Below, one piece after another: positions 1-8,484 of a DNA stretch of 64,000 bases. Below the pieces are notes generated by a model that did no database searches, was not told the origin of the DNA, and saw nothing but the letters and a program-made list of their open reading frames with translations. The number at the start of each line of letters is the position of its first letter. Within the stretch, counting starts at the first letter, position 1. This DNA is from Salirhabdus salicampi. GTDB taxonomy: Bacteria > Bacillota > Bacilli > Bacillales > Alkalibacillaceae. The translations under genes were made by a program, and so were the position numbers. The DNA lies in NCBI RefSeq assembly GCF_024259515.1, contig NZ_JANBWE010000003.1, forward strand, positions 351,440 through 415,439. The letters run 5' to 3'.

Positions 1-1
1 T

Positions 2-280
2 TTTGATTATGCGAACTTAAAACGTCCCATTTTGTTTTACACTTATGATCTAGATAAATATAAAGACCAATTACGTGGCTTTTATATCGATATGGAGACA
101 GAAGTGCCCGGCCCACTACTGAAAACGACGGAAGAAGTAGTAGACGCGCTCGTGAACATAGACAGCATTGAACAGCAATATGCGGATAAGTACCAGTCCT
201 TTTATGAAACGTTTTGTTCATGGGATAATGGGGAAGCATCCCGTTGCGTTGTCGAAAAAGTGTTTCCATTAAAACCGTAA
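2..280 (+). CDS. CDP-glycerol glycerophosphotransferase family protein, C-terminal part (5' end outside window)
   Basis: The frame is open from the first bases of the window, so this is the last 92 residues of a larger protein. The first residues (FDYANLKRPILFY, then a LRGFY motif) align with the C-terminal part of the complete glycerophosphotransferase that follows (FDFANVKRPILFF, LRGFYFDLEAEAPG). Family knowledge: these peripheral membrane enzymes move glycerol-phosphate from CDP-glycerol to a teichoic acid linkage unit or growing chain (TagB/TagF type). The catalytic half is outside the window, so primase and polymerase roles cannot be separated. It is followed by an inverted repeat that may end transcription. 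Confidence 0.85.
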   Translation, partial: FDYANLKRPILFYTYDLDKYKDQLRGFYIDMETEVPGPLLKTTEEVVDALVNIDSIEQQYADKYQSFYETFCSWDNGEASRCVVEKVFPLKP

Positions 281-302
281 TCTTTTACACTTATAATAGA
301 TT

Positions 303-345
303 GAAGTGCAGACTTAACCTTCAAGGAGCTGCACTTCGTTTTATG
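303..345 (+). terminator. Possible intrinsic terminator between two glycerophosphotransferase genes
   Basis: A 9-bp stem (GAAGTGCAG 303-311 with CTGCACTTC 329-337) is separated by a 17-nt loop and followed by a T-rich tract (GTTTTATGTTT). The loop is long and the T-run is broken, so termination may be partial. Confidence 0.5.
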
Positions 346-370
346 TTTAGGTCCTTATGGAGGTTTCGTC

Positions 371-1549
371 ATGATAAAAGAAAAAGTAAAAACAGTACTA
401 TTTCGTATATTTAAACTGATGTTTCACTTTATTAGTAAATTCCCCGCAAAGCGGAAGCTTGTAATCTTTGAAAGTTTTCACGGTAAGCAATTCAGTGACA
501 GTCCAAGGGCAATTTATGAATACATGTTAGAACATGACCTGCCTTATCACATGTATTGGAGTGTCGATCGGCGGTATGCCCATTTATTTGAAGAAAGAAA
601 CATTCCACATATAAAACGCTTTTCATGGAAATGGCTCCTTCTCTTTCCCCGGGCTGAATTTTGGGTGACGAATAGCCGGCTTCCATTATGGTTTCCAAAA
701 CCGAAGGGTACAACATATGTACAAACATGGCATGGCACCCCTTTAAAGAAGCTGGGTGTCGATATTGACGAAGTACATATGCCGGGAACGAGCACCGCAA
801 AGTATCGGGAGAACTTTGTGAAAGAAGCGAATAAGTGGGATTACTTAGTATCTCCCAATGCCTACTCAACAGCGATCTTTCAACGTGCGTTTCAGTTCCA
901 GCATGAAGTGATTGAGTCAGGTTATCCTCGAAATGATGATTTATATAACAATAATCATCCTTCTCATATTCAATCGTTAAAGAGGAAGCTAGGTATCCCT
1001 GGGGAGAAAAAGGTGATTCTTTACGCCCCAACTTGGCGGGATAACCAGTTTTACGGAAAAGGGAGATATAAATTTGACCTAAAACTCGATTTGGATGCAC
1101 TCCGAAATGAACTAGGAGACGAATACGTCGTCATTTTACGCATGCATTACTTAGTGGCCGAGAATCTAGACTTAACAGGCTATGAAGGTTTCGTATACGA
1201 ATGTTCCAAATATGAAGATATTCGGGACTTATATTTAATTTCCGATGTGCTGATTACAGATTACTCATCTGTCTTCTTTGATTTTGCAAATGTAAAGAGA
1301 CCGATTTTGTTCTTTGTTTATGACATCGATGAGTACCGGGACAAACTGCGAGGCTTTTATTTTGACCTTGAGGCCGAAGCACCCGGATTGCTTACGAAGG
1401 ATACCGGCGAGATCATTACCGAAATCAAACGCCTGCAGTCCGCAAACTTTCAGCTTGATAGACAGTTTGAAGCATTTTATGACCGCTTTTGTTATTTAGA
1501 GGATGGAAAAGCTTCAGAACGGGTTGTGAACCGAGTGTTTCTATCGTAA
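371..1549 (+). CDS. CDP-glycerol glycerophosphotransferase (TagB/TagF family)
   Basis: A 392-residue enzyme expected to transfer glycerol-3-phosphate from CDP-glycerol during wall teichoic acid or related glycerophosphate polymer synthesis at the inner membrane face. Visible family motifs are TWHGTPLKKLG near residue 118, YAPTWRDNQF near 218 and ITDYSSVFFDF near 296. The length fits the single-domain primase-like TagB group better than the roughly 700-residue TagF polymerases, although short polymerases exist. The ATG follows TGGAGG with good spacing. It is the second paralogue in a row, next to tagG and tagH. Confidence in the family is high; the exact step is uncertain. Confidence 0.9.
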   Translation: MIKEKVKTVLFRIFKLMFHFISKFPAKRKLVIFESFHGKQFSDSPRAIYEYMLEHDLPYHMYWSVDRRYAHLFEERNIPHIKRFSWKWLLLFPRAEFWVTNSRLPLWFPKPKGTTYVQTWHGTPLKKLGVDIDEVHMPGTSTAKYRENFVKEANKWDYLVSPNAYSTAIFQRAFQFQHEVIESGYPRNDDLYNNNHPSHIQSLKRKLGIPGEKKVILYAPTWRDNQFYGKGRYKFDLKLDLDALRNELGDEYVVILRMHYLVAENLDLTGYEGFVYECSKYEDIRDLYLISDVLITDYSSVFFDFANVKRPILFFVYDIDEYRDKLRGFYFDLEAEAPGLLTKDTGEIITEIKRLQSANFQLDRQFEAFYDRFCYLEDGKASERVVNRVFLS

Positions 1550-1565
1550 TGAATCTTACAGTTGT

Positions 1566-1594
1566 TTGTTTTTTATCGTATTTCCTAGTATAAT
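1566..1594 (+). promoter_or_regulatory. Predicted sigma-A promoter for tagGH
   Basis: TTGTTT at 1566-1571, a 17-nt spacer, then a perfect TATAAT at 1589-1594. It lies about 30 nt before the ribosome binding site of tagG, so tagGH can be transcribed separately from the glycerophosphotransferases. Confidence 0.6.
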
Positions 1595-1641
1595 TTTTCC
1601 GAAGACGACATGGTGACTTTTAGGAAGGAAACGAACTTTAT

Positions 1642-2463
1642 ATGAAATCCGCAATTACGGTTATAAAAGAACAATTTAAACACTTTTATCTCATTCGTAG
1701 ATTGTCATTATATGAATTAAAAAGTTCTAACAATAATAATTACTTAGGTATGGCGTGGGAGATTATCAATCCCCTCATTCAAGTGATGATTTATTGGTTT
1801 GTATTTGGATACGGTATCAGACAGCGAGAGGCAATCGAAGTCGCCGACGGGATGGCTGTTCCATTTCTACAGTGGATGCTTGCGGGAATCATTATATGGT
1901 TCTTCTTTTATCAATCTACGATTCAAGCATCGAAATCAATCTATACCCGATTACGAATGCTATCAAAAATGAATTTTCCGATGAGTGTAATTCCGAATTA
2001 CGTCATCTTCTCACAGTTTTATATTCATATCGTGATGGCACTTATCACCATCATCATTTTTCAGTTTTCTGGATATCCGATTAACGTTTACTATATACAG
2101 CTTATATACTTTTTGTTTGCTACCTTTGCTTTTATTTATGCTTTAGCGTTAATTACATCGACATTATCGACAATCGTACGTGATGTGCATATGTTTTTAA
2201 ATGCGACATTGCGGATGCTCTTATACTTATCACCGATTTTATGGACGTTAACAGTGTTACCAAGTTCCATTCAAACGATCATGAAGCTAAACCCACTATA
2301 CTATTTAATTGAAGGGTATCGCTCCGGTTTATTAGGTTTAGGTTGGTATTTCGTTGAACATTGGCAATACACCTTATATTTCTGGGGCCTGACGTTATTG
2401 TTGTTTTTCGTTGGTGCCAGCCTACACGTAAAATTCAGACGGCACTTTATTGACTTTCTTTGA
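1642..2463 (+). CDS. tagG: Teichoic acid ABC transporter, permease subunit
   Basis: A 273-residue ABC-2 type permease, the membrane half of the exporter that flips undecaprenyl-linked wall teichoic acid outward. The N-terminus (about 50 residues) is amphipathic and contains LKSSNNNNYLGMAWEIINPL, typical of polysaccharide ABC-2 exporters. About six hydrophobic helices follow, with a C-terminal LNPLYYLIEGYRSGLLG segment characteristic of TagG/TarG. The ATG is preceded by AGGAAGG. The gene ends just before the ATPase gene tagH, so the two are co-transcribed and probably translationally coupled. Confidence 0.92.
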   Translation: MKSAITVIKEQFKHFYLIRRLSLYELKSSNNNNYLGMAWEIINPLIQVMIYWFVFGYGIRQREAIEVADGMAVPFLQWMLAGIIIWFFFYQSTIQASKSIYTRLRMLSKMNFPMSVIPNYVIFSQFYIHIVMALITIIIFQFSGYPINVYYIQLIYFLFATFAFIYALALITSTLSTIVRDVHMFLNATLRMLLYLSPILWTLTVLPSSIQTIMKLNPLYYLIEGYRSGLLGLGWYFVEHWQYTLYFWGLTLLLFFVGASLHVKFRRHFIDFL

Positions 2464-2477
2464 TGGAAGGGAACCAT

Positions 2478-3281
2478 ATGGATAAATCAATCATTGTTAA
2501 AGATGTATCGAAAAAATACAAACTATACTCGAAACCAGCGGAGCGTCTCCTCGATTTGCTGTTGCCGAAAAATTACGGCGAAGACTTCTACGCCTTGAAA
2601 AATGTCAATTTTGAAGCGGAAAAAGGGGATGTAGTCGGCTTCGTTGGGATAAACGGCTCTGGGAAATCTACACTGTCTAATATCATTGCCGGCATCGTTC
2701 CTGAAACGTCGGGAACGGTCGAGGTAAATGGTCAAGCAGCGTTAATTGCCGTAGCGTCTGGCCTGAAAGGGGATTTATCAGGTCGAGAAAATATCGAATT
2801 GAAATGTTTAATGCTCGGATTTTCAAAGAAAGAGATTCAAGAATTAGAGCCGAAAATTATTGAATTTGCTGAGCTTGAAAAGTTTATCGATCAGCCTGTT
2901 AAATCGTATTCAAGCGGCATGAAATCCAGGCTCGGCTTTGCTATATCCGTCAACATTGACCCGGATATTTTAATTATTGATGAAGCCCTATCTGTAGGAG
3001 ACAAGGCTTTTGCGGAGAAGAGCTTAGCGAAGATGAAGGAATTTAAAGAAAAAGGGAAAACGATGATCTTCGTAAGCCACTCGATTGGGCAGATGAAAAA
3101 GTTTTGCGAAAAGATATTATGGCTGGAGTTTGGCCAAGTGAAGGATTACGGCACCGTAGAAGAGATATTACCGAGATATGAGACGTTTCTAAGTGAATGG
3201 AAAAAGATGTCCAAAAAAGAAAAACAAATATACCGAAAAACAGCCTTACATGAGTTAAACCAAAAACCAGTTCGAACCTAA
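2478..3281 (+). CDS. tagH: Teichoic acid ABC transporter, ATP-binding subunit
   Basis: A 267-residue ATPase that powers TagG. Walker A is GINGSGKST near residue 57, the signature is SYSSGMKSR near 143, Walker B is ILIIDEALSVGD near 163 and the H-loop is FVSHS near 197. The start chosen is ATG 2478 because GGAAGGG lies about 6 nt upstream; an in-frame TTG at 2460 overlapping the tagG stop is less likely. The length matches short TarH-type proteins and lacks the large extracellular C-terminal extension of Bacillus subtilis TagH. A strong terminator follows. Confidence 0.93.
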   Translation: MDKSIIVKDVSKKYKLYSKPAERLLDLLLPKNYGEDFYALKNVNFEAEKGDVVGFVGINGSGKSTLSNIIAGIVPETSGTVEVNGQAALIAVASGLKGDLSGRENIELKCLMLGFSKKEIQELEPKIIEFAELEKFIDQPVKSYSSGMKSRLGFAISVNIDPDILIIDEALSVGDKAFAEKSLAKMKEFKEKGKTMIFVSHSIGQMKKFCEKILWLEFGQVKDYGTVEEILPRYETFLSEWKKMSKKEKQIYRKTALHELNQKPVRT

Positions 3282-3291
3282 TCGAAGACCC

Positions 3292-3327
3292 GACCTTAGC
3301 CGATTACGAAAGCTAAGGTCTTTTTTT
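3292..3327 (+). terminator. Intrinsic terminator after tagH
   Basis: A perfect 9-bp stem, GACCTTAGC 3292-3300 with GCTAAGGTC 3312-3320, followed by an uninterrupted run of T. Confidence 0.9.
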
Positions 3328-3338
3328 CTGCAATTGTT

Positions 3339-3369
3339 TGCCAATTGTTCAAACGTTTGATCAATGGCA
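3339..3369. promoter_or_regulatory. Imperfect 31-bp palindrome upstream of tagA
   Basis: TGCCA(A)TTG.TCAAAC is mirrored around a central AAACGTTT, with one mismatch and one unpaired base. It ends 8 nt before the predicted -35 of tagA and could be a regulator site. It is not followed by T residues, so it does not look like a terminator. Confidence 0.4.
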
Positions 3370-3377
3370 TAATGGAA

Positions 3378-3407
3378 TTGAAAGAGTTGTAGATTTGAGC
3401 ATAGAAT
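3378..3407 (+). promoter_or_regulatory. Predicted sigma-A promoter of tagA
   Basis: TTGAAA at 3378-3383, an 18-nt spacer, then TAGAAT at 3402-3407, placing the start of transcription about 20 nt before the tagA ATG. Confidence 0.55.
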
Positions 3408-3432
3408 AGATCCTGTTGAGAGGGTTGTAAAT

Positions 3433-4167
3433 ATGAATCCGAAACTAGCACGTACAAATATTATGGGAATCCCATTTGTGAAAAATAATAGAGAAGAGCT
3501 CCTCCAACAATCTATTTATCCCCGCTTACGTGAAGGGGAGAAGCAGTTTATCGTGACGGCCAATCCGGAAATTGTGATGAGGGCGAATGAGGATCCTTCA
3601 TATAAAGAACGAATTCAGCAAGCTGATTACGTGTTACCAGACGGTGCAGGCATTGTCATTGCGTCGAAATGGCTAAGAGATCCGGTAGAAGAACGGATTA
3701 CCGGTTTTGACTTAATGTGTAAGCTGCTAGACTATGCACAAGAAAACGGGCTATCTTGTTATTTTCTAGGTGCGAAAGAAGAAGTGAATACGAAAATGAT
3801 CGGTCGTCTCATTCAAATGTATCCTAAGCTGAAAATTGCGGGCTATCATCATGGATACATTACACTTGATGACGAAACGATCGTGAACGAAATGAAGGAA
3901 ACAAAGCCAGATCTAGTATTTGTCGCTCTCGGCTTTCCCCGCCAAGAAGAATGGATTCACATGCACTACCATAAGTTTGAGAAAGGGTTATTTATGGGTG
4001 TAGGTGGGAGTTTCGATGTGCTGGCCGGAGTAGTCGATAGGGCGCCAAAGTTTTGGATCCGCTTAAACATGGAATGGTTTTACCGCCTTGTGAAGCAACC
4101 ATTCCGTTGGAAGCGTGTGTTAAAGGTGTTTGAATTTATGTTGCGCATTATCGTGAAGAAATACTAA
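3433..4167 (+). CDS. tagA: WecG/TagA/CpsF family N-acetylmannosaminyltransferase
   Basis: A 244-residue GT26 enzyme. The family role is to add ManNAc from UDP-ManNAc to GlcNAc-PP-undecaprenol, completing the disaccharide linkage unit of wall teichoic acid. Motifs include VTANPEIVMRAN near residue 40, VLPDGAGIV near 69 (with the conserved Asp), and FVALGFPRQEEWI and GVGGSFDVLAG in the second half. The C-terminal MEWFYRLVKQPFRWKR is the membrane-association appendage of the family. It is transcribed alone from its own promoter and ends in a terminator shared with the convergent minus-strand operon. Confidence 0.93.
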   Translation: MNPKLARTNIMGIPFVKNNREELLQQSIYPRLREGEKQFIVTANPEIVMRANEDPSYKERIQQADYVLPDGAGIVIASKWLRDPVEERITGFDLMCKLLDYAQENGLSCYFLGAKEEVNTKMIGRLIQMYPKLKIAGYHHGYITLDDETIVNEMKETKPDLVFVALGFPRQEEWIHMHYHKFEKGLFMGVGGSFDVLAGVVDRAPKFWIRLNMEWFYRLVKQPFRWKRVLKVFEFMLRIIVKKY

Positions 4168-4205
4168 AGGACGACCTTCTCTTATACAGGAAGTCGTCCT
4201 TTTTA
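4166..4205. terminator. Bidirectional terminator between tagA and the minus-strand operon
   Basis: AAAGGACGAC at 4166-4175 pairs with GTCGTCCTTT around 4193-4202, with T-rich flanks on both strands. The stop codon of the convergent pssE gene (4203-4205) lies in its right flank, so it can end both units. Confidence 0.8.
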
Positions 4206-4685
4206 TTTTACGTCTGAGATAAATTGTTCGATTAACTTAAGGATATGTTCCTTTCCGGACCTGTACGGTTTCGGTTCGAATGACTCTGCCTCTTTTATCA
4301 TATCCTCTAGACGGTCTTGTTCATGCCACGCTAATATATGTCCCTTTTTGGTAAACACGTCAACGAGTTCTAACTGATGATCATCGTTATGTTCCCCATG
4401 CTTTTTTAAACGAGGTGCAGCGATGACTTTTTTTCCTTTTTTCACTCCACTTATAATCGATCCGGACCCGGCATGGGAGATAATAAGTCGGGCTTGGTCA
4501 TAGAGGAGGTCCATTTTATCAAAGCTGAAGAAAGGCTTTAACGTCATAACGTCACTTTCATATTTCGTATGCCCGCATTGCACGATAATCTCATCTTCAA
4601 TCAGTCCCTCCTGCTTCACTCGTTCCACTTCTTGTAAAAGGCGGGGGAAGGGGAGTTCATGAGTTCCTAAGACGACGAATATCAA
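4203..4685 (-). CDS. PssE/Cps14G-like glycosyltransferase subunit (Alg13 family)
   Basis: About 160 residues, beginning LIFVVLGTHELPFPRLL. It resembles the GT28 C-terminal domain of Alg13/PssE/Cps14G proteins: nucleotide-sugar binding motif HAGSGSI near residue 72 and a conserved HGEHNDDHQ segment near 101. Family knowledge: the soluble catalytic subunit is recruited to the membrane by PssD (Alg14) to add a sugar to a lipid-linked intermediate. The start chosen is TTG 4685, which overlaps the pssD stop as TTGA and has GGAGG 9 nt upstream; longer readings start inside pssD. It is the last gene of the minus-strand operon. Confidence 0.88.
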   Translation of the reverse strand: MIFVVLGTHELPFPRLLQEVERVKQEGLIEDEIIVQCGHTKYESDVMTLKPFFSFDKMDLLYDQARLIISHAGSGSIISGVKKGKKVIAAPRLKKHGEHNDDHQLELVDVFTKKGHILAWHEQDRLEDMIKEAESFEPKPYRSGKEHILKLIEQFISDVK

Positions 4686-5152
4686 TAGATTGCACCTCCA
4701 TACGTTGCCTTTGGATACACCTTTTTCATCGATTCCCATTGAACGATAAATAAATCGGCGATCGGATAAATCATACGTCCTGATAATGTAGGGCTGCTCG
4801 ATTTCGCAAAGCTTTCGATATAAATGACCTTACGTCGAAAGAGTTTCGCAATATAACACATCGGCACGGCTGTATGTACCCCTGTTGTAATGACGACGTC
4901 CGGTTTTTCCCGTAAAAAAATGTAGAACGACTTTACTACATTATAGGAAAATTTAAACATGTATCGAATAGGGTAATTTCTCGCACCATAGACAAGAAAT
5001 GAACAGGAATGCTTTTCGGTCAGCTTTTCTGTAATTAACGATTTCTCTGTTACGATATGATAATCATAATGTTGGAAAAAAGAATCAAGCTGCAGTAGTT
5101 GGGCTAAATGACCACCAATTGAGGAAATTAGTAGCAACTTTTTATTAGACAT
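4682..5152 (-). CDS. PssD/Cps14F-like glycosyltransferase membrane subunit (Alg14 family)
   Basis: A 156-residue Alg14-type partner of the next gene. It begins MSNKKLLLISSIGGHLAQLLQL, the typical GGH.....L motif, with a hydrophobic stretch in the middle and TTGVHTAVPMCYIA near residue 95. Family knowledge: it anchors the catalytic PssE subunit at the membrane and contributes to acceptor binding. ATG 5152 is preferred because GGAGAG lies 8 nt upstream; upstream extensions lack a ribosome site. The stop overlaps the TTG start of pssE by two bases, which suggests stoichiometric synthesis of the two subunits. Confidence 0.88.
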   Translation of the reverse strand: MSNKKLLLISSIGGHLAQLLQLDSFFQHYDYHIVTEKSLITEKLTEKHSCSFLVYGARNYPIRYMFKFSYNVVKSFYIFLREKPDVVITTGVHTAVPMCYIAKLFRRKVIYIESFAKSSSPTLSGRMIYPIADLFIVQWESMKKVYPKATYGGAIY

Positions 5153-5168
5153 AGCGCCATCTCTCCAA

Positions 5169-6260
5169 TCATGTTGCATACAACGAAATTAATTCATTTA
5201 CTAACCGGTCTTGATCATTTTGCTGCGCAATCATTTCTCCCTTATCAATCAAACGTTTGTTTAATTGTTCATCTTGGAGGAGTCGTTCCATTCCTGCTTG
5301 TAAAGATGAAACATCCTTCGGTTTCACTAATATGCCTGCACCATCTTGTAATAGATGAGCTAAACCGCCAACCTGACTGCCAACAACTGGCGTATGGCAG
5401 GACATCGCCTCTAAAGCGACAAGTCCAAACCCTTCCATATAGGAAGGGAGCACGAACATATTTGCGGCGGCTATCCATTTTGCTACAGTACTTTGTTCCT
5501 TAGGACCGTGGATGGTAACATCTTGAATATGGTCTCGGTGTATCGTTTGTTTCATATCATCGAAAAAGTGGGGTTCCTTAATAGCACCGATGATGTGCAG
5601 TTCAATATCATCGTACTTCTGTTTTAAACGATGATAAGCAAGAATCAGCTCTTCTAACCCTTTTGCCCGAATGAAGTTACCTGCATAAAGGATGATGAAT
5701 TTTTCCTTCGAAATGCCGAGCTTTTCTTTCGTTTCTCGTTTCGGAAGTGGGTGGAACTGTTTACGGTTCACTCCCATGTTTATTATTTCCACTTTTTTCT
5801 CTGATATACGGAAGTGTTCGACAATATCTGCTTTTAATTTCGGCCCCACAGCTACGATATGATCACAGGCATGTAATATACGTTGCATATGGTGTTGGAT
5901 GATGGAACCTTTTTTCATCATTTTATCTACGTCACCACCATGAGCCGTGATAATCAATTTGGCGCCAAACCACCGTTTAAATGCTTGTCCGAGCCAGCCA
6001 CTCGGAAAAATATAGTGGGCGTGAACGATATCATATTTCCTTCCTTTTAAAAGAAAGATTGCACAAAAGCGAATGAGCCAGGTTCCATATTTTTTCATGA
6101 CGAAGATTTTCCCCATACGGGGGTCCTTTACCGCTAATACGTCAACAACATAGCCCCGCTTACGGAGAGATTCCACTTGATTTTTCACGAAAATGCCGAA
6201 CGTGTGATGCTTTTTACTTGGATACATATTCGTAATCACGAGAATACGTTTCCCCTTCAT
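5169..6260 (-). CDS. Glycosyltransferase family 4
   Basis: A 363-residue GT4 (GT-B fold) enzyme. The N-terminal acceptor domain begins MKGKRILVITNMYPSKKHHT, with HAHYIFPSGWLG and a glycine-rich ITAHGGDVDKM loop. The C-terminal donor domain holds LYAGNFIRAKGLEELI and the E-x7-E segment PSYMEGFGLVALEAM. Donor and acceptor cannot be read from sequence. ATG 6260 is chosen: GGAGTAGGTG lies just upstream, overlapping the stop of the preceding gene, whereas the longer open frame reads through that gene. It is the fifth gene of a seven-gene polysaccharide operon. Confidence 0.9.
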   Translation of the reverse strand: MKGKRILVITNMYPSKKHHTFGIFVKNQVESLRKRGYVVDVLAVKDPRMGKIFVMKKYGTWLIRFCAIFLLKGRKYDIVHAHYIFPSGWLGQAFKRWFGAKLIITAHGGDVDKMMKKGSIIQHHMQRILHACDHIVAVGPKLKADIVEHFRISEKKVEIINMGVNRKQFHPLPKRETKEKLGISKEKFIILYAGNFIRAKGLEELILAYHRLKQKYDDIELHIIGAIKEPHFFDDMKQTIHRDHIQDVTIHGPKEQSTVAKWIAAANMFVLPSYMEGFGLVALEAMSCHTPVVGSQVGGLAHLLQDGAGILVKPKDVSSLQAGMERLLQDEQLNKRLIDKGEMIAQQNDQDRLVNELISLYAT

Positions 6261-6268
6261 ATTTACAC

Positions 6269-7564
6269 CTACTCCATCGAAACCGTTAATTGATAAAAAT
6301 ACGCTAAAAAGAGAGCCAAATAGATTCCTGATGCTGGTGATGAAAGGACATGACCAGCTACGAAGGCCGCCCCAAACCCTAATAAGACTACAATGCCAAC
6401 CATAAAGGTAGAAGAATCCATATGTTGAATAATCGCTTTCCCGTTTTGCACTATATGCCAACCGTAATAGAGAAACGGAAAGAGAAGAATCGCAAAGCCA
6501 ATCATTCCGTAACTAAAGAACCAATCAATCATATCCATTTCGACTAACTTTGGGATATCCGAATAATTTCCTCCTCGTCCCATCCCAAATAATTTTTGGA
6601 TAACAGGGGCATTTTGATATTGATTAATTTTCACCTGAAGGAAATCCCCCCGTCCGCTTAATAAAGGTTTCGTGCTCATTTCTTTTGTCTTTTCTTCTTC
6701 AAGGGATTGATCCTCTACTACAATCGGCTGTTTCACCTTTGACATGGCAAATCCGAGATTGTTTCCGACAGGTGTAAGGGGGATGGCGCTAAACGTTCCA
6801 ATTAACATGGGCAGGAGTACGAAAATGTTGAGCCACGCTTTTTTCGTAGACCATTCTGTAAAGGCAATAATCATGGAAGCAACTAACGTAATGATTAAAG
6901 CACCAAGGCCTACTTTCGTTCCAACAGTCAAAGTCGCCCATATGATAATGACAACGGATGGAATGAGCATTAACTTCACGTTCGGTTTGTGTCGGTTTAA
7001 CACATACATCAACATAATGCCAAACCCCATCGCTAAAATGGCACTTAACTCATTGGCTGAGTAAAACCAACCTGAATGCCCTAATTTCGCTAAAGAATCA
7101 TAACTACGCTTGCCTGTTCCAGTTAAAGAGGCTAATAACATGACAATACCAATAACCGACATGCCGATGAAAATATTGCGTTGTATAAGGAGTTGCCAAT
7201 TTGTCCGCTTTGCAATGGTTCGTACGACGAGTATGTATGTAAACAACATAACAAAGAAATACGCTGTTTTCGTTAAATACGTGACCTCAACAGATAAAAC
7301 AAACGTCGGTTTGTATAGATAGCTAATGATAAAGTGGGATAGGAGAAATACTCCCATAATAACAAGGTATATGAGAAACCCATTCCTTACGTTCTTATTT
7401 TGATATAACGCAATATAGAGTACACCGAGTGCCATCGCCAACACCCGGACAGGCTGAGCAATCGGTAACTGGAAAAAGGCCGTCACATCTAAAATCGGCT
7501 GTATGATAATAAAAAATAGAAAAAAAGCTTCTAAGTTTGGCAGGTGTCCCTCTCTATATGTCAT
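6269..7564 (-). CDS. O-antigen ligase/polymerase-like membrane protein
   Basis: A 431-residue protein with about ten to twelve hydrophobic helices and a large hydrophilic extracytoplasmic loop roughly in the third quarter (around QPIVVEDQSLEEEKTKE and the LLSGRGDFLQVKINQY stretch). This is the arrangement of Wzy polymerases and WaaL-like ligases; the SGRGDF segment resembles loops of that superfamily. It is proposed to polymerise or attach the glycan made by this operon. The start could be ATG 7570 or 7564; the second has better spacing from AAGGGG. Family confidence is good, but ligase versus polymerase is unresolved. Confidence 0.8.
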   Translation of the reverse strand: MTYREGHLPNLEAFFLFFIIIQPILDVTAFFQLPIAQPVRVLAMALGVLYIALYQNKNVRNGFLIYLVIMGVFLLSHFIISYLYKPTFVLSVEVTYLTKTAYFFVMLFTYILVVRTIAKRTNWQLLIQRNIFIGMSVIGIVMLLASLTGTGKRSYDSLAKLGHSGWFYSANELSAILAMGFGIMLMYVLNRHKPNVKLMLIPSVVIIIWATLTVGTKVGLGALIITLVASMIIAFTEWSTKKAWLNIFVLLPMLIGTFSAIPLTPVGNNLGFAMSKVKQPIVVEDQSLEEEKTKEMSTKPLLSGRGDFLQVKINQYQNAPVIQKLFGMGRGGNYSDIPKLVEMDMIDWFFSYGMIGFAILLFPFLYYGWHIVQNGKAIIQHMDSSTFMVGIVVLLGFGAAFVAGHVLSSPASGIYLALFLAYFYQLTVSME

Positions 7565-7584
7565 ACTCATATCCCCTTAAGTTT

Positions 7585-8472
7585 TCATTGCGTAATCTTT
7601 TCGTATATGGCTTGTTTTTTATGCTCACTTCGGTATATAGCCCAAAGTAAAGTAATCGTTCGGTTTGCTTGTTTAAAAAGATGAGGATATTGATCTGTCT
7701 CCGCTTTAATTCGGTTAAACCCTTCGATAAAATCGTGAGCAGGCATTTCGAAAAATCCTTCTACCGCTTTACTATTATTGTTGTGCACTAACTTCCTTTT
7801 TAATCGATTCAACTCAAGAAATCCATCGAAGGCAATCTGCTGGGATTGGAACGCTTCAATCGCCTTTTGTTTCGCGTGGAAGGTCGAACTAATATCAATG
7901 AGACAATTTAAATAACGCGGCGGAATCGGACAGTTCACTTCGTATAGGCGGATCGGAAGTTTGTCTATTTTCATAGCGGCTAATGTATCCTGTAACAAAT
8001 TTGTCGTACCGATATGATCAAGGTGGGCATCAACAAATGGAGGACAGTAAATGACGTCTGGTTGAATGTCTTCTAGTATGGTTTGTAATGTTCGTTGGGC
8101 GTCTTGCGTACTTTTTACGTCTCCATCTGGTAAATCCATATATTCAATTCGGGAAATGCCTAAAATCTCTTTTACGATTTCCATCTCCTGCTTACGAATG
8201 TTGCTTAAACGGTCTTTCCTAACGACACTCGTACTGTTCGCCCCATCGGATGTGAATACACATGTGACGTGAGCACCATGCTCTGCATGAAGTTTTATTG
8301 TCCCCCCGAGACCAATCGTTTCATCATCCATATGGGGGGCGAGTATGCAAACACGCTTGTGATGACCTACATTCGAGAGGGGGCGATTTCCTTTATAGTA
8401 GTGACTCAGGATATATCGGGTAATTGGTATTAAGATTGGGCGGCTCATCTCCATTAACATCTGTTTCAACAT
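7585..8472 (-). CDS. PIG-L family deacetylase
   Basis: A 295-residue LmbE/PIG-L-like zinc hydrolase. The metal-binding motif PHMDDE is at residues 46-51, followed by GLGGTIKLHAEHGAHV, and the second metal motif is in the CPPFVDAHLDH segment. Family members remove the N-acetyl group from GlcNAc in lipid-linked or conjugated sugars, so it may create a free amine on the operon's glycan; the true substrate is unknown. ATG 8472 has AGGGG 9 nt upstream, better than the in-frame TTG at 8478. It lies between flippase and ligase-like genes. Confidence 0.88.
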   Translation of the reverse strand: MLKQMLMEMSRPILIPITRYILSHYYKGNRPLSNVGHHKRVCILAPHMDDETIGLGGTIKLHAEHGAHVTCVFTSDGANSTSVVRKDRLSNIRKQEMEIVKEILGISRIEYMDLPDGDVKSTQDAQRTLQTILEDIQPDVIYCPPFVDAHLDHIGTTNLLQDTLAAMKIDKLPIRLYEVNCPIPPRYLNCLIDISSTFHAKQKAIEAFQSQQIAFDGFLELNRLKRKLVHNNNSKAVEGFFEMPAHDFIEGFNRIKAETDQYPHLFKQANRTITLLWAIYRSEHKKQAIYEKITQ

Positions 8473-8484
8473 AATCAACAGCCC

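Noticed and set aside
492..1100. Long minus-strand ORF (202 codons) inside the glycerophosphotransferase gene
   Set aside because: It has no ribosome site or recognisable motif and overlaps a gene with clear family motifs; it is a shadow frame.
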